Source of the DNA: Hungatella hathewayi WAL-18680
Lineage (GTDB): Bacteria; Bacillota; Clostridia; Lachnospirales; Lachnospiraceae
NCBI RefSeq assembly: GCF_000235505.1
Contig: NZ_JH379027.1
Location: 878,004 to 942,003, forward strand
DNA length: 64,000 bases
Direction: 5' to 3'
This document shows, piece after piece, positions 7,069-16,535 of this stretch; positions within the stretch are counted from its first letter, which is position 1; every line of letters starts with the position of its first letter. Both the position numbers and the translations under genes were made by a program. Below the pieces are notes generated by a model. It worked only from the letters and a program-made list of their open reading frames with translations. It was not told where the DNA came from and made no database searches.

Positions 7069-9988
7069 GGAAGAATTGAAGCAGCAGATAGGAGAGCTGG
7101 CGAGAGTCTACACCCCGGAGTGGGAGTTCTCCGAGGAGAATCCGGATGCCGGTTCCGTGATTGCCCTGATTTTTGCCGAACAGATGGGAAAACGGCTGGA
7201 AGTGATGGATGGGGTTTTGGAGCGGTACCGGTTCAGCCTGGCGAATATGCTGGGACTGACGCTGCGGCCGGCGGTACCGGCGGAGGGCGTGATTGCCATG
7301 GAGGTGGTCCGCGGTGTGGATGACAGCGTGCCCGTCCCGGCGGGGTCCAAATTCCTGGCCAGTGGAAATGATGAGCGGCTGATTGTCTTTGAAACGAAGG
7401 AAGCTCTCAGCGTTTCCCCGGCCAGCCTCACAGAGATTGTGGGGATTGAGAAGGCTTCGGGAAAGGTGATTCCCTGGAGAGGGGATTGGAAACCGGTGGA
7501 TATTCTGGGCGTCAGCCCGGATATGGGAGATGCCAGACAGGAGGGAATCTGGTTTCAGGGGCTGCTGCTCTGTTTTCAGAATTTTAGTAACCGGCCGGGG
7601 GAGACGCTGCACCTGAAAACCGGTATCAAAGAACTTGCCGGGGATATGGAATCCTATGAGTTTCAATTTTATACGGACGGCGGTTTTTTGAAATGCGTCC
7701 CTTCCGGTGTGTGCGGTGACACCGTGGAATTTCAGCAGGAGATTCCGTGGAGGGAGCTGGAGTATGAGGGAAAGGTGTATCGGGTCATTCTGATAAGACG
7801 GCTGTGTCCTGCTGACCGGGCGGTCATTGCACAGGGAATCGGCCTTGCCGCCGCCGGGACAGTGGAGCCGGCGGAGTTTAGAAGCTGTGGGGAAGAGGAA
7901 CTGACGGGGGAGCGTTTCTATCCATTTGGAGAGCGCATCAACCTGTATGAGGAATTTTATATTGGAAGCAGCAGCCAGTTTGGGCGTGCCGGCGCCAGAA
8001 TCACGGTCAGTTTCCGGCTGTCCTATGAGGAGCGTGATTATTCCTACGGCGGTGTGGAGGAGAATTTTGAGTTAAAACCTATAAGAAAGAAACCGAGGGG
8101 GGAATGGAAGCAGACCCAGTACCGGTGCGCTGTGGATGCGGTGGCGCTGGAATATTACAACGGAATCGGATGGAAAAGTCTGTCCTGCGGCTGTGATATC
8201 AGGAATCTGTTTAACGGGACAGCCCAGGGGGAGCTGTGCTTCACCTTTCTCTGCCCGGAGGACTGGGAGGATACGTCGGCCGGCGGGTACGAGGGAAAGC
8301 TCCTGCGTTTTAAAATCACGCGGGCAGGAGACTGCTATATGCTTCCCTGCCGCCACAAACTTCCGGTGGTATCAGGACTGAATATCAGAAGCTCCTATGA
8401 GGGAATCTGGCGGGAGCCGGACAGAGTCTTTGTCTACGGAGGGGCCGGGAGTCCGGCGGCGGAAGGGACGGCGGTCCTTGATTCTACAGGGCGGCTGGAA
8501 GCATTTTCCCCGCTGCCCTGGAAGGGGGACTGCCTGTATCTGGGGTTTGACAAAAAATTCACGGATGGGCCTGTCAGCTTCTTTTTAAAGCTCCGTGAGG
8601 ATAGTGGGGGGACGGGACTGGAGCCGGTCTACTCCTACTCCACAAGAAATGGTTTTAAGCAGCTGGAGTTCATTGACAATACGGAGCGCCTGACTTCGTC
8701 GGGCACGGTACTGTTCATGCCGCCTGACGATATGGCGGCGGTGGAGGTGGCCGGGAAGACGGCGTTCTGGCTGAGAATTGAGGATGGAAAAGAGCGGTAC
8801 CCGGCGGGCGGTTTGTACCCCTTTGTGATAGAAGATATGATCTGGAACGCGGTGGCGGTCCGGAATATAGAGACCCGGACGGAGGAGGATTATTATCTCG
8901 ACACGCCGGGAGCGGATATGGAATTTGCCCTGGGAAACGGCTCCATTCTGCGGGCGGAGGTCTTTGTGAATGAGAGGGACGTTCTGTCGCCCGCTTCCAT
9001 GAAGAGACTGCTTGACGACTGTCCGGAGGATGTCCGGGTGGAGTATGACTCTCTGGGGGAAATCCGGGAGTTTTTTGTCAGGTGGAAGGAGATTGACGAT
9101 TTCTGCCACTCCAAAGCGGAGGACCGCCATTACGTGATAGACCGGGTGAACCATCTTCTGAAGTTTGGAAATGGGATTCATGGGAAGATACCGGGGGTGA
9201 AAAACGGAACGGCATTTACCGTGTCCGTCCTTGGATGTGACGGCGAGGAGGGCAATGTTCCTGCCGGAGCGGTTACATCGTCGTCCAATTTGATGTTTCT
9301 GGAAGACATCCGGAATCCGGTGGGAATGCGGGGCGGCAGTAATATGGAAGATTTGGAGCATGCCTGCAAGCGGGGGACGGCGGTCTTAAACGGCAGAGGC
9401 CGCCTGGTGAGCCGGCAGGATTATATCCGGGAGGTATTGGGATATTCCAATCATATCGACAAGGCGGCGTGCATCATAGAGAGCGGGCCTGTCAGCCGTA
9501 TCAGCATTGTACTGCTTATGAAGGATTACAGGCAGGGCTCCGGTTCTTTTTATCAGCTGCAGCGGGAATTGAAGCGCTGGTTACAGGGGCGCTGTGAAAT
9601 CGGGGCGGCAGAGGACAGTCTGGTGATTCGGGAACCCATATTTGTAAAAATTAACACGGAAATATGGGTGGAGCTGTGGCGCGCGGAGTCTGCTTTTGAG
9701 ATACAGGAGCGGATACAGGCCGCGGTGGAGCAGTTTTTAGAGCCGGCGGCTTCCGGAACCCGAAGCGGGTGGGAGATAGGCGTTCTGCCCCAGGAAGGAC
9801 AAATCCTCCGCATGCTGCAATCCCTGCATTTTGACGGGAAGCTGCTTCATCTGCTGGCCAGCGCCCAGTATCCGGGAGAAGGGGAGAAGGAGCTGTCGGC
9901 TGTCCGGGAAAATCCCTTTGTGATTGGTATCAACGGAACACACCGGATTCATGTATCACTTCCGGGTGGGAAGGGAGGTAGACGATGA
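7049..9988 (+). CDS. Putative baseplate assembly protein (Afp11-like large wedge)
   Basis: 979 residues, the usual size for the large baseplate wedge protein of eCIS and T4-like baseplates. N-terminal residues 1-110 show the EEELKQQIGELARVYTPEW and SVIALIFAEQM pattern common to these proteins, and the C-terminal third (from about residue 690) has a baseplate-J-like part with FGNGIHGKIPGV, GNVPAGAV and the RGTAVLNGRGRLVS segment. The middle is a long beta-rich insertion, probably peripheral. It starts inside the gp25 gene and overlaps the following gene by four bases (ATGA). Confidence 0.85.
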   Translation: MDLLRTEEELKQQIGELARVYTPEWEFSEENPDAGSVIALIFAEQMGKRLEVMDGVLERYRFSLANMLGLTLRPAVPAEGVIAMEVVRGVDDSVPVPAGSKFLASGNDERLIVFETKEALSVSPASLTEIVGIEKASGKVIPWRGDWKPVDILGVSPDMGDARQEGIWFQGLLLCFQNFSNRPGETLHLKTGIKELAGDMESYEFQFYTDGGFLKCVPSGVCGDTVEFQQEIPWRELEYEGKVYRVILIRRLCPADRAVIAQGIGLAAAGTVEPAEFRSCGEEELTGERFYPFGERINLYEEFYIGSSSQFGRAGARITVSFRLSYEERDYSYGGVEENFELKPIRKKPRGEWKQTQYRCAVDAVALEYYNGIGWKSLSCGCDIRNLFNGTAQGELCFTFLCPEDWEDTSAGGYEGKLLRFKITRAGDCYMLPCRHKLPVVSGLNIRSSYEGIWREPDRVFVYGGAGSPAAEGTAVLDSTGRLEAFSPLPWKGDCLYLGFDKKFTDGPVSFFLKLREDSGGTGLEPVYSYSTRNGFKQLEFIDNTERLTSSGTVLFMPPDDMAAVEVAGKTAFWLRIEDGKERYPAGGLYPFVIEDMIWNAVAVRNIETRTEEDYYLDTPGADMEFALGNGSILRAEVFVNERDVLSPASMKRLLDDCPEDVRVEYDSLGEIREFFVRWKEIDDFCHSKAEDRHYVIDRVNHLLKFGNGIHGKIPGVKNGTAFTVSVLGCDGEEGNVPAGAVTSSSNLMFLEDIRNPVGMRGGSNMEDLEHACKRGTAVLNGRGRLVSRQDYIREVLGYSNHIDKAACIIESGPVSRISIVLLMKDYRQGSGSFYQLQRELKRWLQGRCEIGAAEDSLVIREPIFVKINTEIWVELWRAESAFEIQERIQAAVEQFLEPAASGTRSGWEIGVLPQEGQILRMLQSLHFDGKLLHLLASAQYPGEGEKELSAVRENPFVIGINGTHRIHVSLPGGKGGRR

Positions 9989-12051
9989 TAGGAAGACCCA
10001 GTGAGGAGGTTACCTCCTACGAGGAAGTTATAGAGGCGGCCATGGCCAAAATTCCCCTGCTCAGCCAGGAGTGGACCAATTATAATGTCTCGGACCCGGG
10101 CGTCACTATTCTCCAGAATTTTTCCGCTTTCCATGTGATTCAGGAGAACAGTATCCGGGAAATCACGGAGATGGTGCGGCGGAATCTGTTAAAGCTGATG
10201 GGATTCACCACCGGTGTCAACAGACCGGGCCATGTGTTTCTGATTCCGGCTCCCGGAACCCAGCCCTGTTATCTGCCCATGCATCAGCGGCTGGCGGCCG
10301 GCGGGACCTGTTTTGAGACAGTGAGGGAAGAATCCGCGGGACAGGGAGGTCTGGCCAGCGTATGGCTGGAGGAGAATGGACATAAAAAAGAGGTGACCTA
10401 TCTTCTCAAATCGGAGGCGATTGGCTCGGTCCGGGCTTTTGGCTCCGAAAACGGCGGGGATGCGGCTGTGGGAAATGGAATCTGGCTGGTATTTGAGTAT
10501 CTGCCGGAGCCGGGGGAGCAGCTGGCTCTGTATTTTCATGTGGAAGAGGGGAAACGAAATCCTTTTGACCGGGAGCACATCCCGGAATTTGCCAGATTGT
10601 CCTGGCAGTGCTTTAACGGGGATGGCTGGATGCCTGTGGAGACGGTGGATGAGACGGCCTGTTTCCTGACGGGCGGCCGTGTGATCATCACCGTTCCAAG
10701 AGGGGCAAGACGGTTTCGTGATGGAGCGGTGGACGGTTATGTGGTTCGTTGCCGTCTTCTGAAAAGCAGCTATGACTGCCCACCGGTGATTCGCGCGGTC
10801 TATGACGGAGTGATGGAGGTGGAGCAGAGAAAGACACTTGCTGCCATGTTCCGATTTACAGGAGACCGGGCTGTGATTCCCAGCGCGATAGCGGCGGACG
10901 GAGCCATGGAGGTCTTCGTGCAGGATGCGGAGCATGGAAGCTACCGACGTTATGAGCGGGGGGAAGACGGAACATGTGGCCGTTTTTACCGGATAACGTC
11001 TGACGGGCGGGGAAATCCGGTGATCATCATTGACCGGATATCGGCCCAGGACGGGCAGTCCGTGGTGGTGGTCTGCTGGGCGAAGGATGCGGTGAATGAC
11101 CGGAATCTGGGGACTGTATACGGATATGATGACCAGATTATGGAGATCGAGAACACGGAGCAGGTTATCCCGGAGGGTTTTTGTGTCATGGCAAGGATGA
11201 GGAACCGGGACGGGACGGAGGAATACCGGTTCGCTGCTCCGGGTCTTCAGGGGGAGGAGGAGCTGGGATATGAACTCCTCTCCAGAGAGGGAAGAATCCG
11301 CATCTATCATCCGGGATACCGCCGGGAATGCCAGTTGTATCTGGCTTCCTGCGCGGTAACGGGTGGCGGCGGAGCCGAAAATGCCTTAAGGCCCGGAAGC
11401 TGTCTTCGTGGGGCGGGACTTGAATTTGTCAGCGTTTCCCCGGAGCGGGGCGGCGCGTCCTGCGAGTCGGTGGAGGAATTGGAGAAGCGTTTTACGGAAG
11501 ATTTAAGCCGGCATGAGACAGGCGTGACGGCCGACGACTACGAGGCGCTGGTGCGGCAGACGCCGGGGCTGTGTATCGAGCAGGTAAAAGCGTGGATGAA
11601 TGACAGGGAGAACCGGGTAGAAATTGCCGTCAAACCGGCGGGAAGCCGGAGATTTCCCGGTCTTTCGGATATCTATAAGAAGACGATCCGGAATTATCTG
11701 GAGCCCAGGCGCATGGCGGCCACGGAGATTGCCATTCTGGGACCCGAATATGTGCCGATTGCGGTGAGTGGGCGGATTCGGGGAAAGAAGAGATTTGGAG
11801 ACTGCCAGGGAATCGTGAAACGGTTTCTGGAACAGCGTTTTGAGGAGCTTTCGTCGAAGGCCGGCTTTGGGGGCTCGATTGCCTTTCATGTGCTTTACCG
11901 GGAACTGGAGGAGCTGGACTGTGTGGCGGAGGTCTGTGATTTGGATGCCAGCCCCCAGAGAGAGGGAGCCGTTATCTACGGCGGGGAAATCCGGCTGGAT
12001 AACCACTGTCTGGGGTACCTGGGAAATGTAAAACTGGAGATGATTTTCTGA
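9985..12051 (+). CDS. Baseplate J/gp47-family wedge protein (Afp12-like)
   Basis: 688 residues. The start MIGRPSEEVTSYEEVIEAA and SQEWTNYNVSDPGVTILQNF are typical of the second large wedge protein of eCIS baseplates. Towards the C-terminus ENALRPGSCLRGAG, EELEKRFTEDLSRHETGVTA and the DYEALVRQTPG region correspond to the baseplate J core. The stop of the previous wedge gene overlaps its start by four bases. Together the two proteins should form the heterodimeric wedges that surround the spike. Confidence 0.85.
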   Translation: MIGRPSEEVTSYEEVIEAAMAKIPLLSQEWTNYNVSDPGVTILQNFSAFHVIQENSIREITEMVRRNLLKLMGFTTGVNRPGHVFLIPAPGTQPCYLPMHQRLAAGGTCFETVREESAGQGGLASVWLEENGHKKEVTYLLKSEAIGSVRAFGSENGGDAAVGNGIWLVFEYLPEPGEQLALYFHVEEGKRNPFDREHIPEFARLSWQCFNGDGWMPVETVDETACFLTGGRVIITVPRGARRFRDGAVDGYVVRCRLLKSSYDCPPVIRAVYDGVMEVEQRKTLAAMFRFTGDRAVIPSAIAADGAMEVFVQDAEHGSYRRYERGEDGTCGRFYRITSDGRGNPVIIIDRISAQDGQSVVVVCWAKDAVNDRNLGTVYGYDDQIMEIENTEQVIPEGFCVMARMRNRDGTEEYRFAAPGLQGEEELGYELLSREGRIRIYHPGYRRECQLYLASCAVTGGGGAENALRPGSCLRGAGLEFVSVSPERGGASCESVEELEKRFTEDLSRHETGVTADDYEALVRQTPGLCIEQVKAWMNDRENRVEIAVKPAGSRRFPGLSDIYKKTIRNYLEPRRMAATEIAILGPEYVPIAVSGRIRGKKRFGDCQGIVKRFLEQRFEELSSKAGFGGSIAFHVLYRELEELDCVAEVCDLDASPQREGAVIYGGEIRLDNHCLGYLGNVKLEMIF

Positions 12052-12112
12052 TGCAGCTCTGGTCTGGCGGACAGGATAGGGCGATTAAATAATCAAAAAG
12101 GGAGGTGGGTGC

Positions 12113-13165
12113 ATGGCAATTCCGATAAAAAAATACGGACTTCGAAAATCCAGGCTGGCGGAAGGGATAGAGACCGGATTTACGGCCGGGGAGGACGGTG
12201 TGTATCTGACGGCCGGGGAGCAGGTTCATGTGCTGCGGCCGGAGCGGCTGGACAGCGCCATGGAAGCCTGTGCCTGGGGACGGCTGGTGATTGACGGAAA
12301 TCTTCCGGCGGACAGCGTGATGACCGTCTGCGTCTACGCCTCGGATGAGGAGCGGCTGGTGCCGGAGCAATGCACCAGGACGGTGGATGCCAGGGACCTG
12401 CTGCTATACGAGCAGCGGGGGCGGTATCTGTGGCTGTGGCTGGAGATTGTGGGAGCGGGGGAGGGCGTTATCCGGGAAATACAGGTCTATACGCCCGGAG
12501 ATATTTTCCTCAATACCTTTCCGGAGATTTACCGGGAGCAGGGAAGCTTTTTTCACCGGTATCTGTCCATCTTTTCCTCCCTCTATCTGGATTTCCAGCA
12601 GAAGATCGACGCCCTGCATACCCGGATTGATCTGGAGCTGGCGCCGCCTTCGGTTCTGCCCGTCCTGGTGGACTGGCTGGGCATTGAGGTGGAGGATTCC
12701 CTGCTGGGAAGTGAAGATTTGAGGAACCTGTTGAGGGAAGCTCCCTATCTCATCCGGTATAAGGGAACAAAAGGGGCGATAGAACGCCTTTCTGGCCTGC
12801 TTCTGGATGCGGAAGTGATTGTGGTGGAGCGGGGAAAGGAGCATGATTCGGACAGCCGGTTCCGGGAGGCTGCTAACCGGTTGTATGGAACCGGGGCTTT
12901 TGATATCACCATCCTGGCGATGAGGGAGTATGACGAGTCTTTGAAGAACCGCCTGCTCTGCTTGCTGGACCAGTTCAAACCGGTGCGCAGCCAGGTGAAT
13001 CTGGTATTTATGAGGAGAAACAGCATTCTGGGCGGCTATTGCTATCTGGACATCAATGCCACGCTTCATGAGAGCGCGGCGGGGGTGCTGGATGGCGGCT
13101 GTGCGCTGGATGACGGAGATTTTATGAAACAGGTGAATTACAAAAAACTAGAACGAGAGGAGTGA
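12113..13165 (+). CDS. Phage tail protein I-like baseplate protein
   Basis: 350 residues. The central third contains the tail protein I hallmark, with FPEIYREQGSFFHRYLSIF, LPVLVDWLG and LLREAPYLIRYKGTKGAIE between about residues 135 and 225, followed by a region that positions fibres or the outer baseplate. GGAGG precedes the ATG. The gene ends six bases before the STAS gene, so structural and regulatory genes appear to share one transcript. Confidence 0.85.
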   Translation: MAIPIKKYGLRKSRLAEGIETGFTAGEDGVYLTAGEQVHVLRPERLDSAMEACAWGRLVIDGNLPADSVMTVCVYASDEERLVPEQCTRTVDARDLLLYEQRGRYLWLWLEIVGAGEGVIREIQVYTPGDIFLNTFPEIYREQGSFFHRYLSIFSSLYLDFQQKIDALHTRIDLELAPPSVLPVLVDWLGIEVEDSLLGSEDLRNLLREAPYLIRYKGTKGAIERLSGLLLDAEVIVVERGKEHDSDSRFREAANRLYGTGAFDITILAMREYDESLKNRLLCLLDQFKPVRSQVNLVFMRRNSILGGYCYLDINATLHESAAGVLDGGCALDDGDFMKQVNYKKLEREE

Positions 13166-13171
13166 CGTGGC

Positions 13172-13471
13172 ATGAATATTGTAACGGAAAAGGGAGACGG
13201 AGTCATCACATTGAAGGTGGAGGGACGGGTGGATACCATCACAAGCCCGATTCTCCAGGAGGCCATCTTAAACGCATTTATGAAGACAGGGAGCCTGGTG
13301 CTGGACTTTGCCCAGGTGGAATACATCAGCAGCGCGGGTCTGCGTGCCCTGCTGATTGGGGAGAAGACGGCCAAGGGAAAGGGAGGCTCCATGAAATTAA
13401 TCCATGTGGCAGCGTCGGTGATGAGTGTATTTGAGGTAACCGGATTTTCAGGGATTCTACATATTGAGTGA
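13172..13471 (+). CDS. STAS-domain anti-sigma-factor antagonist (SpoIIAA/RsbV-like)
   Basis: 99 residues, a complete single STAS domain. The loop VEYISSAGLRALL places a phosphorylatable serine at residue 54, the position matching Ser58 of SpoIIAA; the residue before it is Ser rather than the Asp of SpoIIAA and RsbV. GAGAGGAG lies upstream of the ATG. The next gene is the matching kinase. In known systems the unphosphorylated antagonist binds the kinase and frees the kinase's target; phosphorylation by the kinase reverses this and a PP2C phosphatase resets it. The target here is not known. Confidence 0.9.
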   Translation: MNIVTEKGDGVITLKVEGRVDTITSPILQEAILNAFMKTGSLVLDFAQVEYISSAGLRALLIGEKTAKGKGGSMKLIHVAASVMSVFEVTGFSGILHIE

Positions 13472-13482
13472 GGAAAACGCCT

Positions 13483-13971
13483 ATGAAGGAATTGTTGATT
13501 CAAGCGGATATGAACAACTTGGAGAAGATTGACGCGATGATAGACAGGGAGCTGGAGGGGATGGATTTGAGCCAGGAGGACCAGATAGCCCTTCACATCG
13601 CGGTGGAGGAGATTTACAGCAATATTGCGTTTTACGCCTACCCGGTGCCGCCGGGAACGGTGAAGGTGCGCCTGGAATTCGATGCCCCAAAGCGGGAGAT
13701 GAAGATTCAGTTTCTGGACCGGGGAATTCCCTATGACCCGTTAAAAAAGGCGGACCCGGATATTACGCTTCCAGCGGAAGAGCGGGAGATTGGCGGCCTG
13801 GGAATTTATATGGTGAAGAACAGTATGGACCAGGTGGATTACCGGTACGAGGACGGCTGGAATGTATTTACCATGAAAAAAATGCATGGGGAAAGGCGGG
13901 GACAAGCAGGATGTATGAGATGGAGAACCGGGGCAAAAAGGCAGAGCCGAAGAAAAAAAGCCCCACCATAA
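13483..13971 (+). CDS. RsbW/SpoIIAB-like anti-sigma serine kinase
   Basis: 162 residues from ATG 13483; GAGG nine bases upstream favours it over GTG 13468. It is a GHKL ATPase: the N-box is AVEEIYSNIA with its Mg-binding Asn (about residue 46), the G1 box is LDRGIPYDP, and the G2 box is GGLGIYMVKNSMD. The last 20 residues are very basic and are encoded in the stretch that overlaps the DUF4157 gene out of phase, so they are probably an add-on. It should phosphorylate the adjacent STAS protein. No sigma factor gene is nearby, so the partner may be encoded elsewhere or may not be a sigma factor. Confidence 0.9.
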   Translation: MKELLIQADMNNLEKIDAMIDRELEGMDLSQEDQIALHIAVEEIYSNIAFYAYPVPPGTVKVRLEFDAPKREMKIQFLDRGIPYDPLKKADPDITLPAEEREIGGLGIYMVKNSMDQVDYRYEDGWNVFTMKKMHGERRGQAGCMRWRTGAKRQSRRKKAPP

Positions 13972-14291
13972 AAGCGGTGCAGAAAAAGTCAGCTCCAAAC
14001 ATGACCGGGATACCGGATGATATGAAGACCCGTTATGAAACCATATCCGGCCTCTCCATGGATGATGTGAAGGTTCACTACAATTCCAGCAAACCGGCCA
14101 CGGTCCAGGCGCTGGCCTACACCCAGGGAACCAATATCTATATGGGCGCCGGCCAGGAGCGGCATCTGGGCCACGAGCTGTGGCATGTAGTCCAGCAGAA
14201 GCAGGGCAGAGTGCAGCCCACCGGAAGCGTAAGCGGAATGCCGTTAAACGACAGCGCCTCGCTGGAGCGGGAAGCGGACTTAATGGGGTAG
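13911..14291 (+). CDS. Minimal DUF4157 (eCIS core domain) protein
   Basis: 126 residues. After a Lys-rich N-terminus of about 35 residues comes the DUF4157 domain: DDVKVHYNSSKPATVQALAY, GTNIYMGAG and HLGHELWHVVQQKQGRV, with an HExxH zinc-type motif at about residues 87-91, then the usual end, LEREADLMG. In most eCIS loci this domain is the N-terminal part of a larger toxin or cargo protein; here the gene stops right after the domain. It overlaps the kinase gene by 61 bases. It may be a stand-alone protease-like adaptor, a loading factor, or the remnant of a larger effector. Family call is firm, role is open. Confidence 0.9.
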   Translation: MYEMENRGKKAEPKKKSPTIKAVQKKSAPNMTGIPDDMKTRYETISGLSMDDVKVHYNSSKPATVQALAYTQGTNIYMGAGQERHLGHELWHVVQQKQGRVQPTGSVSGMPLNDSASLEREADLMG

Positions 14292-14366
14292 ACAGGACGA
14301 GAGTATGTTAGACAGAAGAGAAAGATGCTTTGGAAAAGCAGCTGGAAAATATAGGGGATGATATTC

Positions 14367-16535
14367 ATGAAAAAAGTAGTAAGACATTCCATCCGCTACA
14401 AGATAACCGCCATGGCTCTGGGCGTTTCCGTGCTGGCGGTGGTCCTTTGCGGCGCCGTGGCGGTTTTTGGCATGCGGAATATGATAAGGGAGGCGGCCAC
14501 GGCCAGCCAGTCCCTGGGAGAGACGGCGGCTTATGACAGCAGGACGGCGTTGGTTGGCCAGGCGCAGGATGGACTGAAAGAACAGGTCAAACAGAAAGCG
14601 GAGTTGACGGAAGAGCGGCTGTTAAATATTGCCGGGCAGGTGGAGACGACGGCGGGATATATGAGCGGGGTTTACCAAAATCCCCAACGGTATCTTCCCA
14701 GGCCGGTGGAGAAACCTGCGATGAAAAATGCCGGGAAATGGGCGCTGCAATACAGTCTGGTGGAAGATGTGGATTATGAGGCGGTACAGGAGGAGATTGA
14801 CCTGGCAGGCAATTTATACCACATGGTAGCGCCTCTGTGTGAGGGTAATGATACGGTGAGTTCCATCTATTTCTCCTCCGCCAACGGATTTATGATTTCT
14901 TATGACAAGAATTCCGACAACATGTTTGAAGGAAAAACGGCAGGCCAGCCGGCGGAGCTTTTTGTGGACCACTATGACCCCCGTGACAGGGACTGGTATC
15001 AGGAAGCGGTGGAGACAGGAAAATCGGTGTTCACGGAGACCTATCTGGACACCTTTGGACGGCTTTTAATATCCTGTGCCGCCCCGGTCTACGGCAGGGG
15101 AACCAAACCGGTGGGAGTACTGGCGATGGATATTCTGATTGAGGATATCAACCATTCGGTGGTCTCGGCCCGGGTGGGAAACCGTGGATATGTATTTCTC
15201 ATGAACCATGATGGGTATGTGGTCTCCGCCCCGGATTTGGCGGTGGTAGACGGAACCTATGAATCCGTCAACCTGATGGAGCAGGAGGAAATGAAAACGC
15301 TGGCAGAGCGGATGGCGTCCGGCCAGAGCGGTCTCATATCCTTTGTAAAGGACGGGGAGGACGTGTTTGCCGCCTTCGAACCCATTGCGCCTACCGGATG
15401 GAGCATGGCCATGGTGCTTCCCCAGGAGGAAGTCATCGCCCCGGCGGTTGTGAGTTATGAAAATATTCTTGAAAATACCAGCCGGGCCAACGCGCAGATG
15501 GAGGGAATCGTCCACTCCGCTATGGTGGGAGTGTTGGCCCTCTCCGCGTTGATTCTGCTGGGGGTACTGTTCTTTGCAGAAATCCGTTCACGTAAAATCA
15601 CGGAGCCAATCACTAGACTGACGAAAGAGGTGGCCGTGATTGGGCAGGGGAACTTAGACCATACGGTGGAGATGCACACCGGGGATGAGCTGGAGACGTT
15701 GGGAAATGCGTTCAACCAGATGACCAAGTCCCTGGGCGAGTACATGGAAAATCTGGCGGAGGTGACGGCGGACAGGGAGAGAATTGCCACGGAGTTAAAT
15801 GTGGCGTCCACCATCCAGTCCAGCATGCTGCCCTGCATTTTCCCGGCATTTCCGGACCAGAAGGATTTTGATATCTATGCGGATATGCACCCGGCGAAAG
15901 CGGTTGGCGGAGATTTCTATGACTTTTTCAAGACGGATGAGAACCACCTGTGGGTGGTGATTGCCGACGTGTCAGGGAAGGGAGTTCCGGCGGCGCTGTT
16001 TATGGTGATTGCCAAGACGATGTTAAAAAACTATGCCGGGTTCGGCGCTTCGCCGGCGGAGGTGCTGGCGATTGTCAATGACAGGCTCTGCGAGAACAAC
16101 GAGGCGGATATGTTTGTGACCGTGTTCATCGGTGTGTTTGAGATATCCAGCGGCATCTTTACCTTCAGCAATGCCGGCCACAATTATCCGCTGCTGTACC
16201 GGAAGGGCGGGGCGTTTGACTGGTTAAAGAGCAGTCCGGACTTTGTGATAGCCGGTATGGAAGGAATGAAGTTCCGGGATAACCGGGTGGCCATCAATCC
16301 GGGTGACCGTCTGTTCCTCTACACGGACGGCGTGACGGAAGCATTAAATAGGAAGGAAGAGCTCTATGGGGACGACAGACTGATTGAGACGCTCAATCGC
16401 CCTGAAACCAGGGAAATGTCCATTGACGAGCTGGTAACCTATATGAAAGCAGATTTGGCCTCCTATGCGGACGGAGCGGAGCAGGCGGATGACATCACCA
16501 TGCTGGTGCTGGAAATCCGGGAGGGGGAGAAATGA
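14367..16535 (+). CDS. Membrane dCache-HAMP-PP2C (SpoIIE/RsbU-type) phosphatase
   Basis: 722 residues from ATG 14367, chosen because AGGGG lies nine bases upstream and abuts the other ATG at 14358. Order: membrane segment at about 12-35, extracellular dCache sensor to about 375 (DPRDRDWYQEAVETGKSV signature, GYVFLMNHDGYVVSAP), second membrane segment about 385-407, HAMP (RKITEPITRL), linker helix, PP2C domain from about 490. Metal-binding and catalytic motifs are all present: GGDFYDF, ADVSGKG, NAGHNYPLL, YTDGVTEA, ADDITML. It should dephosphorylate a STAS antagonist in response to an outside small molecule. The STAS gene 0.9 kb upstream is the obvious substrate. Confidence 0.92.
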   Translation: MKKVVRHSIRYKITAMALGVSVLAVVLCGAVAVFGMRNMIREAATASQSLGETAAYDSRTALVGQAQDGLKEQVKQKAELTEERLLNIAGQVETTAGYMSGVYQNPQRYLPRPVEKPAMKNAGKWALQYSLVEDVDYEAVQEEIDLAGNLYHMVAPLCEGNDTVSSIYFSSANGFMISYDKNSDNMFEGKTAGQPAELFVDHYDPRDRDWYQEAVETGKSVFTETYLDTFGRLLISCAAPVYGRGTKPVGVLAMDILIEDINHSVVSARVGNRGYVFLMNHDGYVVSAPDLAVVDGTYESVNLMEQEEMKTLAERMASGQSGLISFVKDGEDVFAAFEPIAPTGWSMAMVLPQEEVIAPAVVSYENILENTSRANAQMEGIVHSAMVGVLALSALILLGVLFFAEIRSRKITEPITRLTKEVAVIGQGNLDHTVEMHTGDELETLGNAFNQMTKSLGEYMENLAEVTADRERIATELNVASTIQSSMLPCIFPAFPDQKDFDIYADMHPAKAVGGDFYDFFKTDENHLWVVIADVSGKGVPAALFMVIAKTMLKNYAGFGASPAEVLAIVNDRLCENNEADMFVTVFIGVFEISSGIFTFSNAGHNYPLLYRKGGAFDWLKSSPDFVIAGMEGMKFRDNRVAINPGDRLFLYTDGVTEALNRKEELYGDDRLIETLNRPETREMSIDELVTYMKADLASYADGAEQADDITMLVLEIREGEK

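Noticed and set aside
10189-11310. Minus-strand open frame inside the baseplate J-like gene
   Set aside because: Shadow of a well-supported structural gene; composition His/Arg/Pro/Ser-rich with no domain.
3067-13165. Type VI secretion system
   Set aside because: No TssJLM membrane complex, ClpV or TssBC; the wedge and tube families match eCIS.
1-14291. Remnant prophage instead of eCIS
   Set aside because: DUF4157, CIS_tube proteins and fused regulators fit eCIS; no integrase, terminase, capsid, holin or lysin is visible. The upstream part is outside the window, so this cannot be fully excluded.
14289-14366. Frameshifted toxin domain after the DUF4157 stop
   Set aside because: Both other forward frames end within about 25 codons and show no domain, so no lost C-terminus can be reconstructed.
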